From a virus: a DNA stretch of 24,731 nucleotides. The DNA is taken from positions 1 through 24,731 of IMG/VR virus record IMGVR_UViG_3300042861_002536. One strand, 5' to 3'. The notes under the pieces were generated by a model that was not told where the DNA came from, did not search any database, and saw only the letters and a program-made list of their open reading frames with translations. Numbering within the stretch: the first letter of the stretch is position 1; each line of letters starts with the position of its first letter. Positions 1-5,863 of this stretch are shown in pieces. Both the position numbers and the translations under genes were made by a program.

Positions 1-79
1 GCCCAGGTGGGCTTCTCGCAACACGCCTCGATTCGACGTAAGTTGCGTTCCCATAAGGGTTTACGTCAACATAAGCCTC

Positions 80-361
80 TCATATCTCGACAACTTCGAG
101 CGCCGCGGTTTCCGCGGTTTCTGCGATTTCCGCGGCTTTTCGGATGGTGTCGATCGCCGCACGCAGTGCTCCGATTTCAGAGTGTCGCTTCAGTAAGTAG
201 ATGACATACTGGTGCAATTGATGCACGTCGGAGAAGTACCCATACTTGCTTGCCGCCAAAGCGGAGTCGGCTAGGGAGTGGATGACGCTGACGACCGCCG
301 TGGCGAGTACGACTTCTTCGTTGAGCTGTTTCTCAAGTGATTCAATAGCGTTGCTGTTCAT
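80..361 (-). CDS. Hypothetical early protein, 93 aa
   Basis: I do not recognise this protein. It is acidic, alanine/glutamate-rich and predicted largely helical, with an ALRAAIDTIRKAAEIAE stretch near the C terminus that could form a coiled coil. There is no signal peptide or membrane segment. The ATG lies 1 nt after the stop of the upstream gene and is preceded by AAGGAGC, so the two are cotranscribed and probably translationally coupled. It is the last recognisable gene of its cassette in the window; the 79 bases beyond its stop hold no supported gene. The reading frame is secure, the function unknown. Confidence 0.8.
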   Translation of the reverse strand: MNSNAIESLEKQLNEEVVLATAVVSVIHSLADSALAASKYGYFSDVHQLHQYVIYLLKRHSEIGALRAAIDTIRKAAEIAETAETAALEVVEI

Positions 362-362
362 C

Positions 363-515
363 TTAGCTCCTTTGGTTGCGTTGTGTAAGATCTTCCGTGG
401 TTTTGAGACTCAGTCGCTGGCGGTCGAACTCGTCCCATCCGTCAGCGATATCCTGGACGCAGCGATCGCACGGATCGTGTGCCGCGGATGTGTCACATGC
501 ACTGCAGGTGCCCAT
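363..515 (-). CDS. Small CxxC...CxxC protein, 50 aa (putative zinc-binding)
   Basis: This short gene has two close cysteine pairs, CSAC at residues 4-7 and CDRC at 16-19, the usual spacing of a small zinc ribbon or knuckle, followed by an acidic then basic helical tail. The start was chosen at the ATG preceded by GGGAGG; a longer frame upstream is only the repeated promoter/terminator module read as protein. It is the first gene downstream of promoter module 1 and sits directly ahead of the 93-aa gene. Zinc binding is inferred from spacing alone. It could be a small regulator, but nothing shows its target. Confidence 0.7.
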   Translation of the reverse strand: MGTCSACDTSAAHDPCDRCVQDIADGWDEFDRQRLSLKTTEDLTQRNQRS

Positions 516-555
516 GTGTGCCTCCCGTGTTGGCGTTGTGGTTTCGATCTCCACT

Positions 556-645
556 ATTTGAGCAGCGGCGCCGCGGTGTTTTTCGCAATTTTTTTGGGTG
601 ATGGCGAGGTTTATAGATGAGTGCAGTGGGGCCGCGGTCTTTTTC
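556..645 (-). promoter_or_regulatory. Promoter module 1: two GAAAAA-N17 elements
   Basis: Read on the minus strand, two elements follow each other: 645-617 (GAAAAA, 17 bp, ACTCAT) and 584-556 (GAAAAA, 17 bp, TCAAAT). Both have CTGC immediately before the second box. After the proximal element comes a short GTGG/CCAC hairpin and then the ribosome binding site of the 50-aa gene. The distal copy is the most diverged of its type (ACTCAT instead of ACTTAT). The promoter role is inferred from position, since it lies just after a terminator and just before the first gene of a cassette, and from recurrence in eight other modules. Confidence 0.7.
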
Positions 646-665
646 CTTGCTTTTTCAAAAATTGA

Positions 666-683
666 CCGGCCAGGAACGGCCGG
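666..683. repeat. Inverted repeat CCGGCC/GGCCGG upstream of module 1
   Basis: A 6-bp perfect inverted repeat (666-671 with 678-683) lies between the terminator of the previous unit and the distal promoter element. The same position in the other modules holds an inverted repeat of different sequence but similar size. No T-run follows on either strand, so it is not a canonical terminator. Confidence 0.6.
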
Positions 684-704
684 GACAAAACCGCGTCCGC
701 GGAA

Positions 705-744
705 GAAAAACAAAAAAGGGCGAGGGGCTTTCGCCCCCCGCCCC
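705..744 (-). terminator. Intrinsic terminator of the 775-3976 gene group
   Basis: On the minus strand a GC-rich stem (GGGCGGGGGGC with GCCCCTCGCCC) closed by a GAAA-type loop is followed by TTTTTTG and a further T-rich run. It sits 30 bases after the stop of the gene ending at 775. The same hairpin and tail recur after each cassette in the left part of the window. Confidence 0.85.
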
Positions 745-774
745 TTACTTTTAGTTGTGCTGCCCTGCGACGCG

Positions 775-1056
775 TTAGAAGTCGAGCGGCCAGTGCGCCG
801 ACATGAGATTGAAGACATGATACTCAAGCTTGCGAACAAGGTCCGCGGTGAATGGCACCGCTTCCCTGTCGACGAACTCTTGTGCTGCGAACTCGAAAGG
901 ACCAAAGTCCGTTCGGCCAGCGGTTAATCGAACGCTGACCGTTAGTTGGTCGTGCTCGAAATTTCCCACTGCGTGGATACTCCACGACCTTCCCGCCATA
1001 GTGAGAGTAGACATGAGATCGGGAAAGTCTTTTGTGCTGATGGCGTTCATATTCAT
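775..1056 (-). CDS. Hypothetical early protein, 93 aa
   Basis: This is an unrecognised globular protein without membrane segments, with a central alternating hydrophobic stretch (QLTVSVRLTAG) suggesting beta strands. Its ATG overlaps the stop of the preceding gene in an ATGA arrangement, pointing to translational coupling. A second ATG two codons later is an equally possible start, because only a weak GGA is available for either. It is the last gene before the terminator at 705-744, so it ends the long 3976-to-775 gene string. Confidence 0.75.
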   Translation of the reverse strand: MNMNAISTKDFPDLMSTLTMAGRSWSIHAVGNFEHDQLTVSVRLTAGRTDFGPFEFAAQEFVDREAVPFTADLVRKLEYHVFNLMSAHWPLDF

Positions 1057-1244
1057 TCCATTGAGTCCTTTAGAATCTGCTCTGCCTCAGCGGCAGTAAA
1101 GGTGGCGGTCCAGTTCCCCCACCCTTGGGCCTGCTCGACGCCGAGCATAAAAGCCCCTCTCTCGCTCTCCGTGTCGAACTCGTAACGTGTGATGCTTTCG
1201 GGACGCTCGCCCCAGAGAACAAACAGGCTCGACTTATGGCTCAT
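1053..1244 (-). CDS. Hypothetical early protein, 63 aa
   Basis: This small protein is of unknown function. The start is the ATG behind GAGGAGGACTGTG; a longer in-frame extension has no ribosome site and would run through the upstream gene. The C-terminal part (residues about 30-60, FMLGVEQAQGWGNWTATFTAAEAEQIL) looks like a small alpha/beta unit ending in a helix. The gene overlaps its upstream neighbour by 11 bases and its downstream neighbour by 4, a tight polycistronic arrangement. Confidence 0.75.
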   Translation of the reverse strand: MSHKSSLFVLWGERPESITRYEFDTESERGAFMLGVEQAQGWGNWTATFTAAEAEQILKDSME

Positions 1245-1458
1245 CACAGTCCTCCTCTTCGCACAGGGCGATACGATACTCATCCGGCCCATTGTCTTCC
1301 ATATCACCCATCTTAACCGCGAAAGCGATGTCCTTCAAATGCTCATCTAATGCCTCCTGCGCCTCGAGGCGGGTGGCAAAGGTCTCCTTCTCCTCTCCGT
1401 CTTCCACTGTCCAGACGTTTTCCCACTGTTGCCCGATAAGTAACTGAACTTCCCACAT
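1234..1458 (-). CDS. Hypothetical early protein, 74 aa
   Basis: Acidic small protein, not recognised. Its N-terminal half has a short beta-hairpin-like pattern (WEVQLLIGQQWENVWTVEDG) and then a helical segment rich in Glu and Ala (TRLEAQEALDEHLKDIAF), a layout seen in many phage proteins of the type 'peptide with a single ALDE/ALE helix'. The tail is very acidic with two cysteines. The start ATG has AAGGAGG at ideal distance, which overrules the longer frame. Confidence 0.75.
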   Translation of the reverse strand: MWEVQLLIGQQWENVWTVEDGEEKETFATRLEAQEALDEHLKDIAFAVKMGDMEDNGPDEYRIALCEEEDCDEP

Positions 1459-1469
1459 GCGACACCTCC

Positions 1470-1697
1470 TTACTCTTTGGTTTTGATGCTGATGACCTTC
1501 CGTCCGTGTTCCGCTAGGAACATTGTGATTGCTATCATGTCCGTTGGAACGATGTAGTCCCGACTGCATCCAAGAGCGATGCCTCCGCGGCAGTACCGCG
1601 ACGTTTGGTCGCGGCCTTCTGTTACGACAGATACTTCGTGTATTGCCCCACCCTCTTGTGGGTGAGTCGACTCAACTTCCCACTTACGCTCAGTCAT
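1470..1697 (-). CDS. Hypothetical early protein, 75 aa
   Basis: Unrecognised small protein with mixed charge, two cysteines (residues about 36 and 44) and no membrane segment. The ATG is preceded by GAGGG. Spacing to both neighbours is only about 10 bases, so it is one member of the same polycistronic string. Codon use and base composition match the flanking genes. The gene call rests on the ribosome site and operon packing; no function is suggested. Confidence 0.72.
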   Translation of the reverse strand: MTERKWEVESTHPQEGGAIHEVSVVTEGRDQTSRYCRGGIALGCSRDYIVPTDMIAITMFLAEHGRKVISIKTKE

Positions 1698-1706
1698 TTA
1701 TTTCCC

Positions 1707-1994
1707 TCAGGAACTATAGTCGTAATAGTGACGCCTAACACCGATCGACAGACCGACACCATTAGACTTCCAACCGTTCTTGGTCTTACGGAACACATGC
1801 TTTGCTCCATTAGGATCAGGCTCATATGAATAAGTCTGCGACTCACTCATGCCGTTCGTGTCCGTCCTGATGGCCTTGTCCTCCTGCACGGTAACGGTGC
1901 AACGAGTCACCTTGAGGATCGTACCCGCACGTCGATCACTCCACATGTAAATCGTAGCGCCATCACCAACCTTCGGCTCCGCCTGATCAGTCAT
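1707..1994 (-). CDS. Small phage protein, 95 aa, conserved family of unknown function
   Basis: The protein begins with a beta-rich region containing GDGATIYMWSDRRAGTI and ends with a motif of the form F.K..NGW.S...GLSIGVRRHYYDYS. From memory this pattern occurs in small hypothetical proteins of many phages and plasmids, where it is annotated only as a domain of unknown function; I cannot verify that here. The start was set at the ATG behind AGGAGGAAG, giving a 4-base overlap with the upstream stop. It is cytoplasmic by sequence. Confidence 0.78.
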   Translation of the reverse strand: MTDQAEPKVGDGATIYMWSDRRAGTILKVTRCTVTVQEDKAIRTDTNGMSESQTYSYEPDPNGAKHVFRKTKNGWKSNGVGLSIGVRRHYYDYSS

Positions 1995-2293
1995 TCTACT
2001 TCCTCCTGAACTAAGACCCATGCCTGCACCCATGTTCCCACGTCGATTTTGTCAATAGACGGAGAATCGTCAACCTGAATGTTCTCACACTCATAGAGTT
2101 CGCGAGCCTGGCGGACCAGTTCCGCCCCTGCTCGATGATCATAATCGAGTGCTGTTCTGGCTCTACTTATGGCCAACATTAGCTTGCCGTGGGTGCAAGT
2201 GTTGTCACACACTTGGCCACAGTTACATGCTGTGAACTGGTTATCCGCGATTTCCTCGGCGACAGCCAATAGCCCCTGTAATTCTTGAGACAT
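1991..2293 (-). CDS. Hypothetical early protein with Cys/His cluster, 100 aa
   Basis: Helical N terminus (LQGLLAVAEEIADN) followed by a tight cluster CNCGQVCDNTCTHGK, four cysteines and one histidine within 14 residues, and then a second helix and an acidic tail. Such a cluster could bind one zinc ion or form disulfides; which is not decided by the sequence. The start ATG follows AAGGAGGGAG. The ribosome site abuts the paired repeats at 2305-2357. Family not recognised. Confidence 0.76.
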   Translation of the reverse strand: MSQELQGLLAVAEEIADNQFTACNCGQVCDNTCTHGKLMLAISRARTALDYDHRAGAELVRQARELYECENIQVDDSPSIDKIDVGTWVQAWVLVQEEVE

Positions 2294-2304
2294 AGCTCCC
2301 TCCT

Positions 2305-2357
2305 TGTGTCGCCGCGGAAGACACATACTACTTCATGTGTCGCCGCGGAAGACATGT
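2305..2357 (-). repeat. Two direct copies of a 19-bp palindromic unit, 31 bp apart
   Basis: The 19-base unit TGTGTCGCCGCGGAAGACA occurs at 2305-2323 and again at 2336-2354. Each copy can form a small hairpin (GTGTC with GACAC around a CCGCGG-containing loop). The two lie between the stop at 2368 and the start at 2293, immediately 5' of the ribosome site of the 100-aa gene. They could be protein-binding sites, mRNA processing hairpins or a local duplication. Confidence 0.75.
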
Positions 2358-2367
2358 GCTGGAAATA

Positions 2368-2625
2368 TCAAACCTTAGCAACGCTACCGGTCCAGATCTC
2401 CCCTAATTCACTAAATTTTCTGAGAGACACCACGTATTTGCTGGGGGGATACTTGAATCTTGTCACAATATTGATGTTTTTCATCTCGCTGCGGAGTTTA
2501 GCCGCAGATACGATTTGATCTGCCTGCTCGCGGTTCGAGCATTCTACCACGTACTTGTTGATCTTGCCCTCAGATCCTCCCCACCCGGACATAAACTTAT
2601 CCGTCATGGTTACAAAAATAGCCAT
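2368..2625 (-). CDS. Hypothetical early protein, 85 aa
   Basis: Not recognised. Begins MAIFVTMTDKFMSGWGG and contains a central helix (SNREQADQIVSAAKLRSEM) followed by a beta segment, reminiscent of a small alpha/beta fold such as a ferredoxin-like unit, although that is only a pattern guess. The start lies behind GAGGAGGG; upstream in-frame sequence is the intergenic hairpin at 2648-2669 and is not coding. Basic overall. Confidence 0.76.
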   Translation of the reverse strand: MAIFVTMTDKFMSGWGGSEGKINKYVVECSNREQADQIVSAAKLRSEMKNINIVTRFKYPPSKYVVSLRKFSELGEIWTGSVAKV

Positions 2626-2647
2626 TGCAGTCCCTCCTCTTTCCACC

Positions 2648-2669
2648 GGGAGGGGTGTCCGCCCCTCCC
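2648..2669. repeat. Intergenic 8-bp hairpin, first copy
   Basis: GGGAGGGG (2648-2655) pairs perfectly with CCCCTCCC (2662-2669) around a 6-base loop. The whole hairpin recurs identically at 2973-2994. It is placed between a stop codon and the next ribosome site and lacks a T-run, so mRNA processing or separation of translation units is more likely than termination. Confidence 0.7.
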
Positions 2670-2682
2670 CTCGTCCACACAA

Positions 2683-2943
2683 TCACTTTCCTTTGTGAAA
2701 ATGACTAAACGTCAACGCATTAGACCTAACATCAATCAGCATTTTAGCCCCAATAAATGATCGAAAATCATCACTATCATCACAGTCACAATACATATGT
2801 GCTGTGGCTTCGACCGTAACCAATCCTCCTTCCGTGTCTGGACTCCAATACAAAACCCGCACCGGCGTTCCCTTGGGGATGAAATCGCCACCGGAGGTCA
2901 AATGTTGTTCATCAAGCGTGCAAAACATTTGGTTATTACTCAT
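2683..2943 (-). CDS. Hypothetical early protein, 86 aa
   Basis: Unrecognised. The sequence is beta-strand-like (TPVRVLYWSP, GGLVTVEATAHMYC) with an acidic CDCDDSDDF segment near residue 55, followed by a helix. Three cysteines and several histidines are present but without a standard metal-site spacing. The start ATG is preceded by AAGGAGTAG. Hairpins of identical sequence flank the gene on both sides, an unusual symmetry within this operon. Confidence 0.77.
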   Translation of the reverse strand: MSNNQMFCTLDEQHLTSGGDFIPKGTPVRVLYWSPDTEGGLVTVEATAHMYCDCDDSDDFRSFIGAKMLIDVRSNALTFSHFHKGK

Positions 2944-2972
2944 CTCACTACTCCTTCAATTACGTCAAAACC

Positions 2973-2994
2973 GGGAGGGGTGTCCGCCCCTCCC
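2973..2994. repeat. Intergenic 8-bp hairpin, second copy
   Basis: Identical to the hairpin at 2648-2669: GGGAGGGG (2973-2980) with CCCCTCCC (2987-2994). It lies between the stop at 3007 and the ribosome site for the gene starting at 2943. No T-run follows on the minus strand. Confidence 0.7.
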
Positions 2995-3006
2995 TTACCG
3001 ATCCCA

Positions 3007-3240
3007 TTAGGGCCATTGCGAGATCTGACTCGCTTCGACGCCCTTCAGTTCAGCGATCTGCTTGCGGAGACGCTGTAGTCTCCTTTCCAAGTCGTCGATC
3101 ATGGCGATTGAAACTCTTCCTGTCGACGCCAGCCACAGCTTGTACGCGTCCAACTCTGACACCCCGTCATAGCAGGAAGGCAACGTCGCCTCTTCGACAG
3201 ATTCTGGAATGTCTATGCCTAGTACTCGGCGCATCTTCAT
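3007..3240 (-). CDS. Hypothetical early protein with C-terminal coiled coil, 77 aa
   Basis: The N-terminal half (RRVLGIDIPESVEEA) is unrecognised. The C-terminal half, IDDLERRLQRLRKQIAELKG, has leucine/isoleucine heptad spacing typical of a short coiled coil, so oligomerisation is plausible. The ATG at 3240 overlaps the upstream stop as ATGA; a second in-frame ATG two codons on has better spacing from GGAGG and is an alternative start. Either way it is coupled to the preceding gene. Confidence 0.75.
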   Translation of the reverse strand: MKMRRVLGIDIPESVEEATLPSCYDGVSELDAYKLWLASTGRVSIAMIDDLERRLQRLRKQIAELKGVEASQISQWP

Positions 3241-3449
3241 CGTCCTCCAGCGGCCAGAGACCTCAACAACCAATCGTCTTCCTTGCCCCGCTCTCTGGCG
3301 TTAATCAGGTCAGATCCGGACCGTAGCCATGCTGCCCCTTGGTGCAGTCCCTCTGCGATCTCAAGGGCGTCGTCGAGGCATTCCGCTTCGACCGTAACCA
3401 ATGCCATGGCTGGCGTTATCTTCATCAACACGACATCGAACTTTTTCAT
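3237..3449 (-). CDS. Small protein resembling the DpnD/PcfM type, 70 aa
   Basis: The first 40 residues follow the pattern strand - V.VEAE..DDALEIAE - helix (KKFDVVLMKITPAMALVTVEA then the helix). This resembles short phage and plasmid proteins grouped as DpnD/PcfM-like, whose role is unclear. The assignment is from pattern memory and weak. The start is the ATG behind AGGAGGCTTGGAA. The 136-aa protein at 6189-6599 has a similar opening. Confidence 0.72.
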   Translation of the reverse strand: MKKFDVVLMKITPAMALVTVEAECLDDALEIAEGLHQGAAWLRSGSDLINARERGKEDDWLLRSLAAGGR

Positions 3450-3485
3450 TTCCAAGCCTCCTGGGTTAGCGCAACATAAGGATGA

Positions 3486-3722
3486 TTATCGGACGTTGAC
3501 TTCCACTCGATGACCGTAACACGGCGGTTCATATGTGCCGTCTAACAGCCAGTATCCGATCAGTAGGATATCGGTGTCGACCAAGGAACCATAGTGGTCA
3601 ATGTATTCGTTCACGTCGACGCGGCTAATGTTGAGGTAGTCCCAGCCCGTGTGGTCGACAACCCGTCCTGTCTCGTCGAATCTGATCATCCCACAACTGC
3701 CCGACGCTGTAAACGTCTTCAT
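3486..3722 (-). CDS. Hypothetical early protein, 78 aa
   Basis: Unrecognised small acidic protein. It has a hydrophobic patch DTDILLIGYWLLDG near the middle, too short and too charged at its edges for a confident transmembrane helix, and ends EPPCYGHRVEVNVR. The ATG is preceded by AAAGGAG and overlaps the upstream stop as ATGA, indicating coupling with the 85-aa gene. Two cysteines, no obvious metal site. Confidence 0.77.
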   Translation of the reverse strand: MKTFTASGSCGMIRFDETGRVVDHTGWDYLNISRVDVNEYIDHYGSLVDTDILLIGYWLLDGTYEPPCYGHRVEVNVR

Positions 3723-3976
3723 ACGGTCTCCTTTTCTTGTTCCCTGACTGCGTCCATAACTTGCTCGAAGTAAGAACCTTTTGCGTCGATGACGCCACTA
3801 AGCACGTTCTCCATCCTGCCCCGCTCGGCCGGATCAGAGATAGACAACACTAGTGGGCGGCTCAGAAACACGCCGTCGTCGGACTCTTTTCTATAGGCGA
3901 TTTCGCTTGCGACCCACATCATACGCACACCTCCTCGCTTGAAACTGCTCTCAATGATGACCGTACCCTGACCCAT
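3719..3976 (-). CDS. Hypothetical early protein, 85 aa
   Basis: Unrecognised. It opens with beta-like segments (GTVIIESSFKRGGVRMMWVASEIAY) and ends with a charged helix. The start ATG follows AAGGAGG. It is the first gene downstream of the terminator at 3994-4028, with only the ribosome site between the T-run and the start codon. No promoter fits in that gap, so expression probably depends on read-through from the GP88-like gene. Confidence 0.76.
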   Translation of the reverse strand: MGQGTVIIESSFKRGGVRMMWVASEIAYRKESDDGVFLSRPLVLSISDPAERGRMENVLSGVIDAKGSYFEQVMDAVREQEKETV

Positions 3977-3993
3977 GTGAGACCTCCTTAGAT

Positions 3994-4028
3994 AAAAAAG
4001 CCGACCCGGGACTCGCGTCCCGGATCGG
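3994..4028 (-). terminator. 12-bp intrinsic terminator or attenuator inside an operon
   Basis: On the minus strand, bases 4028-4017 pair with 4012-4001 over 12 positions (one G-T pair) around a GCGA loop, and the stem is followed by CTTTTTT. A second hairpin (GTCCCC 4061-4066 with GGGGAC 4076-4081) lies just upstream, after the stop at 4097. The next ribosome site starts within about 4 bases of the T-run, so this terminator separates two genes of one apparent operon. Confidence 0.85.
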
Positions 4029-4096
4029 TTGTGCGGGTTGGTTAGGCCCGCCCCGCGGAAGTCCCCTGCGAAACCGGGGACAGCCGCGGTTTACGA

Positions 4097-5002
4097 TTAG
4101 TGGATGCCGTTGGCGATGACGACACCCTTGAACCGCATGTCCCCACAAGCGTGGGTCCATGCCCCGTCCTTACCTTTCACGCACTCTCCGCACTTGCCTG
4201 GGCAGGAGAAAACTTTGGTATGCCCCAAAGCACGGGCCGCTTCGCGGACATGGTCGTGGTACTCCCGATTGTCGTATCGGGCACCACGCATCGAGATGAA
4301 CCGTTGAGGCACCGACACTGCGATATACTCGCCGCGGACCATCGGGAGGGTCAGCATAGTCGCCTTGGACACCTGCCGTTCCCGCCCCCCGCCGGACAGA
4401 TTGAGGACATAGTTGTCGGGCACTTTCTCGTGCCCCACCAACTCGTCCCAACTCTTGCTGTACCCATAGGCCTGTATGTCAGACCTTAGACGCAGAAGCT
4501 TGAACCAGAATGCAACGTCACTACGACTGCTGAAGTCGCCGTCAACGTAAAGACGCATCGTGATGTCCTTCGGGAGATCAAAGAACGCGTCTGCCACCAC
4601 TTCCGGCATAAACCGGAGTAGGATCGTATTCTGAACCTGCCTCCAGAAGGCACTTGCGTGCCTCCATCCGGTCAAGGTGTAACACCAAGACGCACATTCC
4701 CCCTTCCCGGGACATGTGAACAGACTGAGCGTTGACCATGTGAAGAATGGTAACTTAGTGTTCCCCTTCGGGATGAAGAGCGTGAACGGGACGCCTCGTT
4801 CCCCTCGGAGGAAAGACAATATCTTCTCGCCCTCCTGCCTCCAGGTGAATCCCGCCCCTTCCGCGGGCAGATCTGCTAGCGCCCGCTCGATCCCAATCGT
4901 TACCTTAGCCAACCCCTCAGTGCTCGCCAACTTAGCGAGCCTGAGAGCTTTCTCCCGTCCGAATACAACATCCGCCTTACGATTGCGTGTCTGCGTCGTC
5001 AT
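4097..5002 (-). CDS. GP88-family cysteine-rich phage protein, 301 aa
   Basis: The layout matches what I know of the GP88 family (named after a mycobacteriophage gene product): a CPGKGECASWCY motif at residues 97-108, RLYVDGDFSSR at about 150-160 (family pattern RLHVSGDF), a YGYSK segment, NLSGGG, and a C-terminal block with CPGKCGEC at 267-274 and a further Cys at 286, ending near a final histidine. The seven conserved cysteines suggest a metal or Fe-S site, but the family's biochemical activity is not established. The start follows GGGTG at the end of a CA-repeat leader. It is the first and largest gene downstream of promoter module 2. A 93-aa frame inside it on the same strand is a shadow. 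Confidence 0.85.
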   Translation of the reverse strand: MTTQTRNRKADVVFGREKALRLAKLASTEGLAKVTIGIERALADLPAEGAGFTWRQEGEKILSFLRGERGVPFTLFIPKGNTKLPFFTWSTLSLFTCPGKGECASWCYTLTGWRHASAFWRQVQNTILLRFMPEVVADAFFDLPKDITMRLYVDGDFSSRSDVAFWFKLLRLRSDIQAYGYSKSWDELVGHEKVPDNYVLNLSGGGRERQVSKATMLTLPMVRGEYIAVSVPQRFISMRGARYDNREYHDHVREAARALGHTKVFSCPGKCGECVKGKDGAWTHACGDMRFKGVVIANGIH

Positions 5003-5007
5003 GTGTC

Positions 5008-5050
5008 ACCCGTGTGTGTGTGTGTCAGGAAGCGTTTTCCGCCTCTCACT
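5008..5050 (-). promoter_or_regulatory. 5' leader of the GP88-like gene: hairpin plus CA repeat
   Basis: From the proximal promoter element the minus strand reads AGTGAGA, then a 6-bp hairpin (GAGGCG with CGCTTC, positions 5045-5029, one G-T pair), then a run of CA dinucleotides (about 5026-5011), then the ribosome site. The same order, with different hairpin sequence, precedes the first gene of the other cassettes. Confidence 0.6.
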
Positions 5051-5274
5051 ATTTGAGCAGCGGCGGCGAGGTGTTTTTCTAGAATTTTTCGAGGTTCACA
5101 CGATAGCCAAGATAAGTGCAGCAGGGCAGCCATCTTTTTCGCTTGCTTTTCCAAATTTTCAACCCGCCCAGTGCGGGTAGTACGCGCGCGCCGCGCCGCA
5201 CGATACGCGCCGCGGCGCGAGATGCGTGCGCATAAGCGCCACTATATAAGTGCAGCGGCGCCGACATGTTTTTC
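5051..5274 (-). promoter_or_regulatory. Promoter module 2: three GAAAAA-N17 elements
   Basis: On the minus strand the elements are 5274-5246 (ACTTAT), 5140-5112 (ACTTAT) and 5079-5051 (TCAAAT). Each has GAAAAA 17 bp upstream of the hexamer and CTGC directly before it. Between the first and second lies a GC-rich tract with a 14-bp perfect palindrome (5206-5219) and an ACCCGC/GCGGGT inverted repeat (5162-5178). Together they would drive the GP88-like gene. Confidence 0.7.
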
Positions 5275-5480
5275 CGCGGTTTTCGGTCAAGACAAGACCT
5301 GGGCGACCGGCCTTGTGTGGCTGTGACGCCACCAAGGACCAAGGGGGCTGGCGCCCCCTACTTATCAACCCCTACGGGGCGATGCGGACCAGGCTTTCGC
5401 CCGGTCCGAGAATCAAGAACGCGCCCCGCGGGCGCCCCAAAGGGCGAGGATTACCCCCGCCCCTACTGCTAATACCATCA
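5275..5480. other. Non-coding GC-rich stretch with hairpins
   Basis: No gene is supported. It holds an AGGGGGC/GCCCCCT hairpin near 5345, an imperfect GGACC/GGTCC stem near 5390-5415, and on the minus strand a degenerate copy of the usual cassette terminator (GGGCGGGG...CCTCGCCC followed by only TTT, around 5440-5462). The standard T7-G-T6 tail is missing, so the gene group ending at 5481 may terminate less cleanly than the others. Confidence 0.5.
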
Positions 5481-5693
5481 TCACTCCGCACTCTCCTTTC
5501 GGCATTGCTCGAGGTACTCTTCGGGGAGATTATCCTCGTACTGCCGGATGATGCGCTCGACGTCTTCGTCCGTCTCAGCGTCGTTGAGTTCGTCGTCCAA
5601 CTGATCCCCCTCTTCGCCTTGAACGAAGAGGGTCGCGCCCTTCGGAAAGCGCAATAAAATACCCACTCCCTGCCACTCGTACGAGTAACTCAT
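5481..5693 (-). CDS. Acidic hypothetical protein, 70 aa
   Basis: Unrecognised. A short beta-rich N terminus (WQGVGILLRFPKGATLFVQG) is followed by a strongly acidic helical region (DDELNDAETDEDVERII). The net charge is highly negative, as in some phage DNA-mimic or inhibitor proteins, but that is only a charge argument. The ATG follows GAGGAGGG and overlaps the upstream stop (ATGA). It is the last gene of its group. Confidence 0.77.
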   Translation of the reverse strand: MSYSYEWQGVGILLRFPKGATLFVQGEEGDQLDDELNDAETDEDVERIIRQYEDNLPEEYLEQCRKESAE

Positions 5694-5863
5694 TTCTTGC
5701 CCTCCTCTTTACCATAGACCAACATCTCGCCGAACTGCTTAACGCCTTGCCCCTGCAGGGCTGCGATCAAAGACAACAGCCCTTCCGACTCAGCAGACGG
5801 GTTGAGCCGAAGCCACTCTTGCTGTTGGCGCAACGCCATCCAGCTCAGGTTGAGGTCGTACAT
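5690..5863 (-). CDS. Small hypothetical protein, 57 aa
   Basis: A short frame starts MYDLNLSWMALRQQQEW and ends KEEGKK. It is helical with repeated leucines. It fills exactly the gap between its neighbours: the ATG has GGAGG eight bases upstream and overlaps the end of the 114-aa gene by 19 bases, and the stop overlaps the next ATG. That packing is the main evidence; no family was recognised. Confidence 0.75.
   Translation of the reverse strand: MYDLNLSWMALRQQQEWLRLNPSAESEGLLSLIAALQGQGVKQFGEMLVYGKEEGKK

Noticed and set aside
1-79. A possible further minus-strand gene starting near 36
   Set aside because: Only about 12 codons are visible before the window edge, with no ribosome site.
363-905. 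A 180-aa minus-strand frame extending the 50-aa gene
   Set aside because: Everything upstream of the ATG at 515 is the promoter/terminator module read as protein; the ribosome site supports only the short gene.
4170-4451. A 93-aa frame inside the GP88-like gene on the same strand
   Set aside because: It is a shifted reading of a conserved coding sequence, without a ribosome site.
5250-5657. A 135-aa plus-strand frame over 5250-5657
   Set aside because: It crosses promoter element, hairpins and the antisense of a well-supported minus-strand gene, with no ribosome site.
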